Part shown: one piece after another, positions 24,189 through 31,820 of the stretch | Layout of the letters: each line of letters starts with the position of its first letter | Position numbering within the stretch: the stretch's first letter is position 1 | Notes under the pieces: generated by a model | Database searches by the model: none | What the model was told of the DNA's origin: nothing | What the model saw: only the letters and a program-made list of their open reading frames with translations | Position numbers and translations under genes: made by a program | Source: an uncultured Clostridia bacterium | GTDB lineage: Bacteria > Bacillota > Clostridia > Christensenellales > Aristaeellaceae | Assembly (NCBI GenBank): GCA_947596085.1 | Contig: CANQEW010000029.1 | Location: forward strand, 1 to 33,556 | Length of the DNA: 33,556 bases | Reading direction: 5' to 3'

Positions 24189-25403
24189 TCAACACTCCTT
24201 CTTATGGTCGCGATTGGTATTCAATACGCTCAACAGTATGGACGCGAGCAGCAGGCCGGTGCACAGCACCACCAGCCCCATGCCCGCGCGTATGCCCGCG
24301 CGCTCGGCGATGAACCCCACCAGCATGGGCGTGATCACGCCGCCCGCGCTGCCGGTGAGAATCATCACGCTGCACCCGAAATCGTTGCCCCGGATCGCGT
24401 CGCTGCCGAAGGCGAAGGCGGTGGGATAGATGGTCGCCATGAACAGCCCCGTGCCCGTCAATCCCAGCACGATTGCGGCGGGCGTGCGGCTCAGGAACAG
24501 AAACAGGAAGCAGACAAACAGCCCCGCGCCGTCCGCCAGCAGCAGCCTGCCCCGGGACACCCGCCCGGTGATGGCCGCGCCGATCATCCTGCCGATGAAG
24601 ATCACCAGCCACAGCAGGCTGTTCATCACCTGGGAGAGGTCGGCGCTCAGCGCGCCGATATCCTGGAAGTAGGTCACCATCCACCCCATCACCGCGTACT
24701 CGGTGGAGATGTAGAAGAACAGCATGGCGCTGCCCATCCAGAAGCGCGGCTGGCGCAGAAAGCCATGGTCGAGGGCGCGCGCTCCGGACTTCGCTTCGAT
24801 CTCCGGCACCGGCATGCGGAGATAATCGATCAGCTGCGCCGCGCACAGCAGAAGCAGCAGTCCGGCCATCACCCGCCAGCCGCTCTCCGGCCAGCGGTTC
24901 GCGCACAGCACCAGTGCGAGCGGCGACAGCAGCGCTCCTACCGCGAAGCAGCCGTGCAGCAGGTTGTAGCCCCGCGCGGCGCGCTCGCCGGGCAGGGTGG
25001 AGATCATCGTGTTCGAAAAGTTCGAATTGCCACCGCGCGCCACGCCGATCATCACGCAGGCCGCCGCGAGCAGCGCGTGCGTGCCGACGCCGGCGGCGAA
25101 GATCAGGTAGCCCACGGCCATCCACACCGCGGTGGCGAGGACCGCGCGCCTCCGGCCCAGATAGACCGGCAGTATGCCCGCGACGGCCACGGCGATCAGG
25201 TTGCCCACCGACTGGCAGGACAGCAGCAGGCCGGAGAAATCGTAGTTCAGGCCGTAGCTCTGGCGGAGAAAGGGAACGAAGGATCCCAGCGGCTGCGCCG
25301 TCATGCCGCTCACGAAGAAGGCAAACAGCACGCAGCGCAGCAGCCGGCTCTGTTCCCGCTCGGTTTGCAGAGAAATTTCCATCGGGTCGTTCGCAGCTCC
25401 CAT
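24189..25403 (-). CDS. MFS sugar/hexuronate transporter
   Basis: The 404-residue protein has about 12 membrane segments and major-facilitator loops, such as YLGRRRAVLATAVW after the second helix and GRVSRGRLLLADGAG in the middle-late portion. PLGSFVPFLRQSYGLNYDFSGLLLS and ARGGNSNFSNTMISTLP resemble the FucP-like/FHS side of the superfamily rather than the ExuT type. Its place between uxaC and uxaB argues that it imports galacturonate or glucuronate, but the substrate is inferred from context. The start is uncertain: ATG 25403 and ATG 25382 both have weak ribosome sites. I keep the longer form. The uxaC stop is 18 bases upstream. Confidence 0.88.
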   Translation of the reverse strand: MGAANDPMEISLQTEREQSRLLRCVLFAFFVSGMTAQPLGSFVPFLRQSYGLNYDFSGLLLSCQSVGNLIAVAVAGILPVYLGRRRAVLATAVWMAVGYLIFAAGVGTHALLAAACVMIGVARGGNSNFSNTMISTLPGERAARGYNLLHGCFAVGALLSPLALVLCANRWPESGWRVMAGLLLLLCAAQLIDYLRMPVPEIEAKSGARALDHGFLRQPRFWMGSAMLFFYISTEYAVMGWMVTYFQDIGALSADLSQVMNSLLWLVIFIGRMIGAAITGRVSRGRLLLADGAGLFVCFLFLFLSRTPAAIVLGLTGTGLFMATIYPTAFAFGSDAIRGNDFGCSVMILTGSAGGVITPMLVGFIAERAGIRAGMGLVVLCTGLLLASILLSVLNTNRDHKKEC

Positions 25404-25421
25404 GCGGAAAGCGCTTCCACC

Positions 25422-26855
25422 TTACAGTTCGAAGTAGCGCGCGGCGTTGTTGTAGCAGACGCCCTCGACGATGCGCTTGAGCGCGGCCTCGTCGTTGGGA
25501 TACTCGCCGTTCTCCACCCACTTGCCGATCAGGTTGCAGAGAATGCGGCGGAAGTAGTCGTGGCGGGCGTAGGACAGGAAGGAGCGCGAATCCGTGAGCA
25601 TGCCCACGAAGTTGCCCAGCAGGCCCAGGTTCGCCAGCGACCGCATCTGATCCTCCATGCCGCTCTTGGTGTCGTTGAACCACCAGGCGGAGCCGTGCTG
25701 AATCTTGCCTGGCACCTCGGTGGACTGGAAGCAGCCCAGCATCGTGCCCAGCTGCTCGTTGTCCGCCGGGTTCAGCGAGTAGAGGATGGTCTTCGGGCAG
25801 CGGCCGTCCAGATCCAGCGCGGACAGCAGCGATGCGATGCTCGCGCCGCAGGTGTTCTGGGAGATCATGTCGAAGCCGGTGTCCGGACCGAGCTTTTTGT
25901 ACATGCGCTCGTTGGCGTTGCGCAGGCAGGAGTAGTGCAGCTGCATGGCGATCCCCAGGCGATGGTACTCCCGGCCCAGGTGGAGAAGAATCGCGGTCTG
26001 GTAGGCCTCGGCCTCCTCGACGGTCACGGCTTCGCCGTTCATCGCCTTTTGATAGGCGGCCTCCACCGCGGCGCGGTCCGCCGGGCGGAAGGGGATGTAG
26101 TCCAGGCCGTGGTCGCTGGCGCGGCAGCCCAGCGACTTGAAGAACTCCAGCCGCTCGGTCAGCGCCGCGCAGACGTCCTCGACCGTATCGAGGCTCTCCT
26201 TCCCCACGCTCTTCGCCAGCCTGGCGATGTACTCCGCGAAGCCCTCCTTGTGGATGTTGATGGCCTTGTCCGGGCGGAAGGAGGGACAGACCTTGAACTG
26301 AATCGCCGGGTCGGCGGCGATCTTCTCGTGCCACTCCAGGCTGTCGATGGGATCGTCCGTCGTGCCGATGAAGGCCACGTTGGACTGCTCGATCATCCCG
26401 CGCACGGTGAGCCTGGGATCGTTTTGCAGCATCTCCTCGGTGCGCTCCCAGACCTCATCCACGGTGGCCGCGCTCAAATAGCCCTCATAGCCGAAAAACT
26501 TGCGCAGTTCCAGATTGCACCAATGGTACATCGGGTTGCCGATGGCCAGCTCCAGCGATTCGGCGAACTTGCGCAGCCGTTCCTTGGCGGGGGCATGGCC
26601 GGTGACGTAGTCCTCGGACACGCCGTTGGAGCGCATCACGCGCCACTTGTAGTGGTCGCCGAAGTAGCTGCCGTCGGGATTCTCGCCGCCCAGCCATACC
26701 TGCGTCAGATTCTCAAAGCGGCGGTTCTCGTAGATCTCCCGGGGCGGGATGTGGCAGTGGTAGTCCACCAGGGGCATTTGTTCGGCGTAGTCGTGAAACA
26801 GGTGCTTTGCGGTTTCGGTCTCCAGGAGAAAATCCTTGTCCATGAATGCCTTCAT
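25422..26855 (-). CDS. uxaC: Uronate isomerase (glucuronate/galacturonate isomerase)
   Basis: The 477-residue enzyme converts D-glucuronate to D-fructuronate and D-galacturonate to D-tagaturonate, so it feeds both operons here. It has the amidohydrolase-type metal motif VDYHCHIPPREI (His33, His35), MYHWCNLELRKFFGY, and FIGTTDDPIDSLEWH. HGSAWWFNDTKSGMEDQM and GNFVGMLTDSRSFLSYARHDYFRRILC are further hallmarks near the C-terminus. ATG 26855 gives the usual MKAFMDKDFLLE start of the family. GGGAGGGG lies about 20 bases upstream, rather far, while an internal ATG at 26843 has AAGG close by; the shorter start cannot be excluded. Confidence 0.95.
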   Translation of the reverse strand: MKAFMDKDFLLETETAKHLFHDYAEQMPLVDYHCHIPPREIYENRRFENLTQVWLGGENPDGSYFGDHYKWRVMRSNGVSEDYVTGHAPAKERLRKFAESLELAIGNPMYHWCNLELRKFFGYEGYLSAATVDEVWERTEEMLQNDPRLTVRGMIEQSNVAFIGTTDDPIDSLEWHEKIAADPAIQFKVCPSFRPDKAINIHKEGFAEYIARLAKSVGKESLDTVEDVCAALTERLEFFKSLGCRASDHGLDYIPFRPADRAAVEAAYQKAMNGEAVTVEEAEAYQTAILLHLGREYHRLGIAMQLHYSCLRNANERMYKKLGPDTGFDMISQNTCGASIASLLSALDLDGRCPKTILYSLNPADNEQLGTMLGCFQSTEVPGKIQHGSAWWFNDTKSGMEDQMRSLANLGLLGNFVGMLTDSRSFLSYARHDYFRRILCNLIGKWVENGEYPNDEAALKRIVEGVCYNNAARYFEL

Positions 26856-26929
26856 TGCGCTGCGGCGCGCGCCTGCGCGCCCCTCCCTTCCGAATGGTCG
26901 TCCTGCGTGCTTATACTCACATTCACAAT

Positions 26930-27451
26930 CTATTTGCGCAGATCCCGGCACTTCTCCGCGGGGAAATGTTCGGTAATCCGTTTCCAGAGCTTGGTTTCAT
27001 GGCCCTCGTCGCCCGTGTTGGGCATCAGGTAGGCCTGGCGCTCGGCGACGTACAGGGCGATGCTCCGCTGGAGCCGGTACGCGCTGTGGAGCTTCTTCCA
27101 GGGGTACTCCTTTTCCTTGCCGCCCGCCTTTACGCGCACGCCCTCGCCCGTCAGCAGCAACTCGTAGGCCACCGGGGAGCCCGCCCGCTCGAGGCCCTTG
27201 CAGGTGCGGCGCACCGAGGCCAGATAGCTGAAAACGTACACCGCCGGCAGCGCGACCGCGATTCCCGCCAGCACTCCGCCCAGCAGCCCGGCGCTCTCCA
27301 GGCGGCTGATCTGGGTGAAGCACACCGCTGCGAAGGCCAGCAGGATCAGCATAAACAGCAGCGGCGCGCGGTATCGCTTTTGACGGCGGAAGGTGTCGAA
27401 CAGCGCGAATTCCCGAAATACCTTCGGCGTGATCCGCGCCTCCACGCGCAT
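26930..27451 (-). CDS. YcxB-like membrane protein of unknown function
   Basis: The 173-residue protein has two membrane segments (about residues 28-73), then a C-terminal domain. That domain's core, KEKEYPWKKLHSAYRLQRSIALYVAERQAYLMP, matches the YcxB-like domain (PF14317). The molecular function is not known to me. ATG 27451 has GGAGG at 8 bases; an in-frame ATG at 27472 adds MRVEERN and has GGGAGG at only 4 bases. The two starts lie in an imperfect duplication (MRVEERN/MRVEAR). It is probably the first gene of the leftward hexuronate operon, 74 bases before uxaC. A link to uronate metabolism is not obvious. Confidence 0.75.
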   Translation of the reverse strand: MRVEARITPKVFREFALFDTFRRQKRYRAPLLFMLILLAFAAVCFTQISRLESAGLLGGVLAGIAVALPAVYVFSYLASVRRTCKGLERAGSPVAYELLLTGEGVRVKAGGKEKEYPWKKLHSAYRLQRSIALYVAERQAYLMPNTGDEGHETKLWKRITEHFPAEKCRDLRK

Positions 27452-27508
27452 GTTCCTCTCCTCCACGCGCATCCAACCTCCCCTCGCAAGCCTATCTAAC
27501 TAACATAT

Positions 27509-27537
27509 AATATACATTCACGGGCCGCTCTTGACAA
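27509..27537 (-). promoter_or_regulatory. Promoter of the leftward hexuronate operon
   Basis: On the minus strand TTGTCA (27532-27537) and TATATT (27509-27514) are 17 bases apart. The predicted leader is about 50 bases to ATG 27451. The -35 box lies in the small palindrome CTTGACAAG, so a rightward TTGACA is also present there, but I see no good partner -10 for it. Confidence 0.7.
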
Positions 27538-27588
27538 GTACAAATTGAAACTTTTCATATTATGTCTAATTTTTGATTGAAAATTTCT

Positions 27589-27602
27589 ACTAGTATGCTA
27601 GT
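27589..27602. promoter_or_regulatory. Dyad ACTAG-N4-CTAGT, candidate regulator site
   Basis: A perfect inverted repeat (ACTAG 27589-27593, CTAGT 27598-27602) lies mid-way between the two divergent hexuronate promoters in an AT-rich stretch. Its position suits a common operator. The regulator is not encoded in the window. Confidence 0.35.
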
Positions 27603-27661
27603 GGACAAATTGTTGGAAATATGCTAAAGTCATTTTAGAAGAAAAATATTTCTATTTCGCG

Positions 27662-27740
27662 CTGGACGCAGCTTAAAGAATGTGGTATAGTGTATACAAT
27701 CCAACTCATGTTTTTGGTTCTAAATGCGCGCGAGCGCATT
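27662..27740 (+). promoter_or_regulatory. Promoter and leader of the TRAP-uxu operon, with TGTATACA palindrome
   Basis: The best promoter is CTGGAC (27662-27667) with TATAGT (27686-27691), spacer 18. The perfect palindrome TGTATACA (27691-27698) overlaps or follows the -10 and resembles operators bound by GntR/FadR-type regulators. A second -10 candidate, TACAAT (27695-27700), lacks a good -35. In the leader AATGCGC (27723-27729) pairs with GCGCATT (27734-27740) around a GCGA tetraloop of the stable GNRA type, some 20 bases before the ribosome site. Confidence 0.5.
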
Positions 27741-27770
27741 CATGAATAAACAAAATAGGAGGATTGCCCA

Positions 27771-28760
27771 ATGAAAAAGTTGCTCTCTGTTCTCTTGGCT
27801 CTGACCGTTGTGCTGAGCCTGGCCGGCGCGGCGCTGGCCGAAGAACCCGTGACCCTGGTTTACGCGGAACTCAATCCCCTGGACACCATCGTCGGCACGA
27901 TGGCCCAGGATTTCAAGACCAAGGTTGAAGAAATCTCCGGCGGCTCCATCACCATCGACCTGCAGGCCGGCGGTGTTCTGGGCAACGAGGCCCAGATTCT
28001 GGACGGCATCCTGGGCGGCGGCACCACGGTGGACATCGCCCGCATCTCGGCCTTCGCGCTCAACGCCTACGGCTGCACCAAGGCGACGCTTTTGAGCCTG
28101 CCCTACACCTTCGTCTCCCGCGACCACTTCTGGGCCTTCGCCAACAGCGATCTGGCGGACGAGTTCCTGGCCGAGCCCCAGACCATCGGCCTGCCGCTGC
28201 GCGGCATCTGCTACGGCGAGGAGGGTTTCCGTCACTTCTTCTTCAAGGATCCGGTGACCTCCATGGAAGACCTTGCGGGCAAGAAGATTCGCGTGTCTGA
28301 GGACCCGGTCATGACCGGCCTCGTGAATGGCCTCGGCGCCAGCCCGACCGTCGTCAACTTCAATGAGCTCTACTCCGCGCTGCAGACTGGTGTCTGCGAC
28401 GGCGCCGAGCAGCCGATCGCCAACTACAAGTCCAACGCCTTCCAGGAGGTCGCTCCCAACCTGCTGCTCGACGGCCACACCCTGGGCGCCATCCAGCTGG
28501 TCATCACCGACAACGCCTGGAACAAGCTCTCCGAGCAGCAGCAGGCCTGGATCATGGAGGCCGCCGACTACGCTTCCGCCCAGAACGCCGCCAACTCCCA
28601 GGCCGCCGAGGACGAAGTGCTCCAGGAGCTCAAGGACGCCGGCATCAACGTCGTTGACGTGCCGGACAAGACCGCCTGGGCCGAGGCTTGCAAGGATATC
28701 GTCACCGCCAACATGAATGGCAACGACGATCTCTATCAGCAGATTCTCGACATGGCCTAA
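27771..28760 (+). CDS. dctP: TRAP transporter substrate-binding protein (DctP family), probable hexuronate binder
   Basis: The 329-residue secreted protein begins with a clear signal peptide (MKKLLSVLLALTVVLSLAGAALA-EE, cleavage near residue 23). It lacks a lipobox Cys. Family features include FKTKVEEISGGSITIDLQAGGVLGNEAQILDGI, YGEEGFRHFFFKDPVTSMEDLAGKKIRVSEDPV with the conserved Arg that grips a carboxylate, NFNELYSALQTGVCDGAEQP, and LGAIQLVITDNAWNKLSEQQQ. Its cognate membrane subunits are next, and uxuA/uxuB follow, so glucuronate or galacturonate is the likely ligand. The ribosome site is TAGGAGG. A strong hairpin-terminator after the gene probably limits expression of the membrane subunits. 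Confidence 0.95.
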   Translation: MKKLLSVLLALTVVLSLAGAALAEEPVTLVYAELNPLDTIVGTMAQDFKTKVEEISGGSITIDLQAGGVLGNEAQILDGILGGGTTVDIARISAFALNAYGCTKATLLSLPYTFVSRDHFWAFANSDLADEFLAEPQTIGLPLRGICYGEEGFRHFFFKDPVTSMEDLAGKKIRVSEDPVMTGLVNGLGASPTVVNFNELYSALQTGVCDGAEQPIANYKSNAFQEVAPNLLLDGHTLGAIQLVITDNAWNKLSEQQQAWIMEAADYASAQNAANSQAAEDEVLQELKDAGINVVDVPDKTAWAEACKDIVTANMNGNDDLYQQILDMA

Positions 28761-28789
28761 GTTGCGCCCTGGTTTGACTTGATCCCGCA

Positions 28790-28830
28790 ACGGGAGCGCA
28801 GGGTTCTCCCTGTGCTCCCGTCCGTTTTTT
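28790..28830 (+). terminator. Partial terminator between dctP and dctQ
   Basis: A 14-bp stem (28790-28803 / 28808-28821, one G-U pair) with loop TTCT is followed by CCG and six Ts (28825-28830). It looks like an intrinsic terminator yet lies inside the operon, so partial read-through is expected. That would give more binding protein than membrane subunits. Confidence 0.75.
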
Positions 28831-28858
28831 GAATCCTGAATGAAAGTGAGTGGTTCAA

Positions 28859-29395
28859 ATGCCGAAGATCTTCCAAACGCTGGATAAGATTCGGCCCGTG
28901 TACGACGTGACCTACAAAGTCGTGATGGTCATCTGCAAAATACTGCTGATCATCGACATACTCGTCACGTCCTTCGCCGTGGCCGGGCGCTACATTCCCT
29001 TCATCCCCGACCCCGCATGGACGGAGCAGGTGGTGCTGACCTGCATGGTCTACATGGCCGTGCTCTCCGCCACGCTGGCCATCCGCAAGAACGCCCATAT
29101 CCGCATGACGGCACTGGACCGCTACCTGCCCAAGAAGCTCATCATGGTGCTGGACGTGCTGGCGGACGTGGCCGTGATGGCGCTGGGCGTCATCATGCTC
29201 TACTACGGCTGGGCGGTGTGCCAGTCCCCGCTGGCGAAGTTCGGCAAGTACGAATCCATGCCCTGGCTGAGCCGCTTCTGGATGTACTTCCCCATCCCGC
29301 TTGCCGGCGGCAGCATGATTATCTTTGAACTCGAAACGCTCTACACGCATATCAAGGCATTCTTCATTCCCGGAGAGGAGGGTAAAGCGGCATGA
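28859..29395 (+). CDS. dctQ: TRAP transporter small permease subunit (DctQ family)
   Basis: The 178-residue protein has four hydrophobic segments, the DctQ layout. WTEQVVLTCMVYMAVLSATLAIRKNAHIRMTALDRYLP (about 53-90) is the diagnostic middle region, with the Glu in the second helix and the HIRM motif. ATG 28859 is chosen; the in-frame GTG at 28850 adds three residues, and neither has a strong ribosome site. The stop overlaps the dctM start (ATGA), so the two subunits are probably coupled in translation. It partners DctM in the sodium-driven uptake complex fed by the DctP-type protein upstream. Confidence 0.93.
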   Translation: MPKIFQTLDKIRPVYDVTYKVVMVICKILLIIDILVTSFAVAGRYIPFIPDPAWTEQVVLTCMVYMAVLSATLAIRKNAHIRMTALDRYLPKKLIMVLDVLADVAVMALGVIMLYYGWAVCQSPLAKFGKYESMPWLSRFWMYFPIPLAGGSMIIFELETLYTHIKAFFIPGEEGKAA

Positions 29396-30705
29396 GTCCT
29401 GAAGCACTTGGAACTTTGATCCTGCTCGGCAGCTTCTTCATCATGATTATGCTGCGCTTCCCCATCGCCTACGCCGTCGGCCTGTCCACGGTGCTCTGCC
29501 TGATCAGCCAGGGACAGCCGCTGGTCACGCTCCCCCAGCAGATGGTGCGCGGCGTCTGGTCCTACAGCCTGATGGCCGTACCCTTCTTCATCACGATGGG
29601 TGTGCTGATGGGCTCGGGCGGCATATCGGAGAAATTGATCGCACTGGCGAACTCGCTGGTCGGCTGGATGCGCGGCGGCCTGGCGATGGTCAACATCGTG
29701 GCCTCCTACTTTTTCGGTGGCATCTCCGGTTCCGCCTCCGCCGACACCGCGTCGCTGGGCTCCCTGCTGATCCCGATGATGGTCAACGAGGGCTACGACG
29801 CCGACTTCTCCACGGCGGTCACCATCACGTCCTCCTGCGAGGGCCTGCTCGTTCCGCCCAGCCACAACATGGTCATCTACGCCACGACGGCGGGCGGCAT
29901 CTCCGTGGGCAGCCTGTTCCTGGCGGGCTACCTGCCGGGCGCGCTGCTGGCCGTGTCGCTGATGATCGGCTCCTACATCATCTCCGTGAAGCGCAACTAT
30001 CCCAAGGGCGATAAGTTCAGCCTGAAGGGCTTCTTCAAGCAGCTGCTCACGTCGTTCTGGGCGCTGGCGGCGATCATCATCGTGGTGGTCGGCGTGGTCG
30101 GCGGCGTATTTACGGCGACCGAAAGCGCGGCCATCGCGGTCATCTACTCGCTGATCGTCAGCGTGTTCATCTACAAGGGCCTGAACTGGAAGGGCGTGTG
30201 GAAGAGCCTGGAGCAGTGCATCGACACGCTGGCCATCGTGCTGATCCTGATCGCCACGTCCTCGGCCTTCGGCTACTGCCTGACGCTTCTGCACGTGCCG
30301 GACACCGCCGCGCACCTGATCACCGGCATCTCCAGCAACCCGATCGTCATCGCGCTGATGCTGAACGTGATCCTGCTGGTGCTGGGCTGCATCATGGACA
30401 TGGCGCCGATCATCCTGATCGCCACGCCAATCCTGCTGCCCATCGCCACCTCGGTTGGCATCGACCCGATCCAGTTCGGCGTGATGGTGATTCTGAACTG
30501 CGGCATCGGGCTTCTGACCCCGCCGGTCGGCGCGGTGCTGTTCATCGGCTCCGCCGTGGGCAAGACGCCGATGGAGAAGGTCGTCAAGGCGACGCTGCCG
30601 TTCTACCTCTGCATGATCGTGGCGCTGCTGCTGATCACCTTCGTGCCGCAGATCAGCCTGATCATTCCGAAGCTCATCGGCGGATACATCTCCCCCATCG
30701 GCTAA
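29392..30705 (+). CDS. dctM: TRAP transporter large permease subunit (DctM family)
   Basis: The 437-residue protein has about 12 membrane segments and is the transport-active TRAP subunit. Typical blocks are [60 protein letters not shown] split over two helices, [29 protein letters not shown], and [39 protein letters not shown] lies near the C-terminus. All are the conserved scoop-motif regions. It overlaps dctQ by 4 bases, with GGAGAGGAGG upstream in dctQ. It should carry a hexuronate with sodium ions, by context. Confidence 0.95.
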   Translation: MSPEALGTLILLGSFFIMIMLRFPIAYAVGLSTVLCLISQGQPLVTLPQQMVRGVWSYSLMAVPFFITMGVLMGSGGISEKLIALANSLVGWMRGGLAMVNIVASYFFGGISGSASADTASLGSLLIPMMVNEGYDADFSTAVTITSSCEGLLVPPSHNMVIYATTAGGISVGSLFLAGYLPGALLAVSLMIGSYIISVKRNYPKGDKFSLKGFFKQLLTSFWALAAIIIVVVGVVGGVFTATESAAIAVIYSLIVSVFIYKGLNWKGVWKSLEQCIDTLAIVLILIATSSAFGYCLTLLHVPDTAAHLITGISSNPIVIALMLNVILLVLGCIMDMAPIILIATPILLPIATSVGIDPIQFGVMVILNCGIGLLTPPVGAVLFIGSAVGKTPMEKVVKATLPFYLCMIVALLLITFVPQISLIIPKLIGGYISPIG

Positions 30706-30730
30706 GAACTACGATAGGAGAAAACGCTCT

Positions 30731-31807
30731 ATGAAGATGACTTTCCGCTGGTACGGCTCGGGCAGCGACCAGGTGTCGCTCAAGCAGATCAAGCAGATCC
30801 CGGGCATGACCGGCATCATGGGATTTCTGGATTACAAACCCGCGGGGGACGTCTGGACCGAGGAGGAGATCAAGTCCTACATCGACGAGGTGCACGCGGC
30901 GGGCCTCGAGTGCGAGGTCATCGAGTCGGTCAACGTGCACGAGGACATCAAGATGGGGCTGCCCACCCGGGATCAGTACATCGAAAACTACCGGATCACC
31001 ATCCGCAATCTGGCCAAGTACGGCGTGAAGGTCATCATCTATAACTTCATGCCCGTGTTTGACTGGCTGCGCACCGATCTGGCCCGCGTCATTCCCGAGG
31101 ACGGTTCCAACAGCCTCTACTTCGACGAGGCCGAGCTGGGCGACATGGGCCCGCTGGAGATCGTGCGCAACACCATTGAAAACTGCAACGGCTTCTCGCT
31201 GCCCGGCTGGGAGCCGGAGCGCCTGGCCGAGCTCGAAACCACGCTCAAGAGATACGAATCCATCACGGAGGACGATCTGCGCACAAACTACAAGTACTTC
31301 CTGGACGGCATCATCCCCACCTGCGAGGAGTGCGGCGTGGTGATGGCCTGCCACCCGGACGATCCCGCCTGGCCCATCTTCGGCCTGCCGCGCATCGCCC
31401 ACAGCCAGGAGGACTACGACAAGATCATCGCGCTGCACGATTCGCCCTGCAACACCGTCTGCCTCTGCACCGGCTCGCTGGGCTCGAATCCCGAGAACGA
31501 CATTCCGGCGATCATCCGCCACTTCGGCGCGATGCACCGCATCGGCGCGATGCACGTGCGCAACGTCAAGTATCTGGGCCACCACAAGTTCCGCGAGGCG
31601 GCGCACCTTTCCTGCACGGGCGATCTCGACCTGTTCGAGATCATGAAGGCCATCCACGACACCTGCCCCGACACTTACGTCCGGCCCGACCACGGCCGCA
31701 TGATCTGGGATGAGGTGGGCCGTCCGGGTTACGGCCTCTACGACCGCGCGCTGGGCGCGACCTACTTAAACGGCCTCTGGGAGGCCATCGACAAGCTTTC
31801 CAAGTGA
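30731..31807 (+). CDS. uxuA: Mannonate dehydratase
   Basis: The 358-residue enzyme dehydrates D-mannonate to 2-keto-3-deoxygluconate, the last step of the glucuronate branch. It has [23 protein letters not shown] at the start, the metal-binding block [18 protein letters not shown] (about 209-226) with Cys and His ligands, and [16 protein letters not shown] (His again). [11 protein letters not shown] lies near the C-terminus. Length is normal for the Firmicutes form. ATG 30731 follows AGGAG. It is 25 bases downstream of dctM, and uxuB follows 13 bases after the stop, so TRAP uptake and the mannonate branch are coexpressed. Confidence 0.96.
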   Translation: MKMTFRWYGSGSDQVSLKQIKQIPGMTGIMGFLDYKPAGDVWTEEEIKSYIDEVHAAGLECEVIESVNVHEDIKMGLPTRDQYIENYRITIRNLAKYGVKVIIYNFMPVFDWLRTDLARVIPEDGSNSLYFDEAELGDMGPLEIVRNTIENCNGFSLPGWEPERLAELETTLKRYESITEDDLRTNYKYFLDGIIPTCEECGVVMACHPDDPAWPIFGLPRIAHSQEDYDKIIALHDSPCNTVCLCTGSLGSNPENDIPAIIRHFGAMHRIGAMHVRNVKYLGHHKFREAAHLSCTGDLDLFEIMKAIHDTCPDTYVRPDHGRMIWDEVGRPGYGLYDRALGATYLNGLWEAIDKLSK

Positions 31808-31820
31808 GGAGGCAACGCTC

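Noticed and set aside
24202-26334. A 710-codon minus-strand frame overlapping the MFS and uxaC genes
   Set aside because: It is a shifted frame of two recognisable proteins, with Arg/Gly/Ala-rich nonsense composition and no ribosome site.
24204-27032. A 942-codon plus-strand frame antisense to the MFS and uxaC genes
   Set aside because: It covers genes with clear families on the other strand and has repetitive His/Gln/Ala composition; no start signal is present.
27531-27560. A rightward promoter starting with TTGACA at 27531
   Set aside because: No good -10 box occurs at 16-18 bases, and the hexamer is explained as part of the palindrome over the leftward -35 box.
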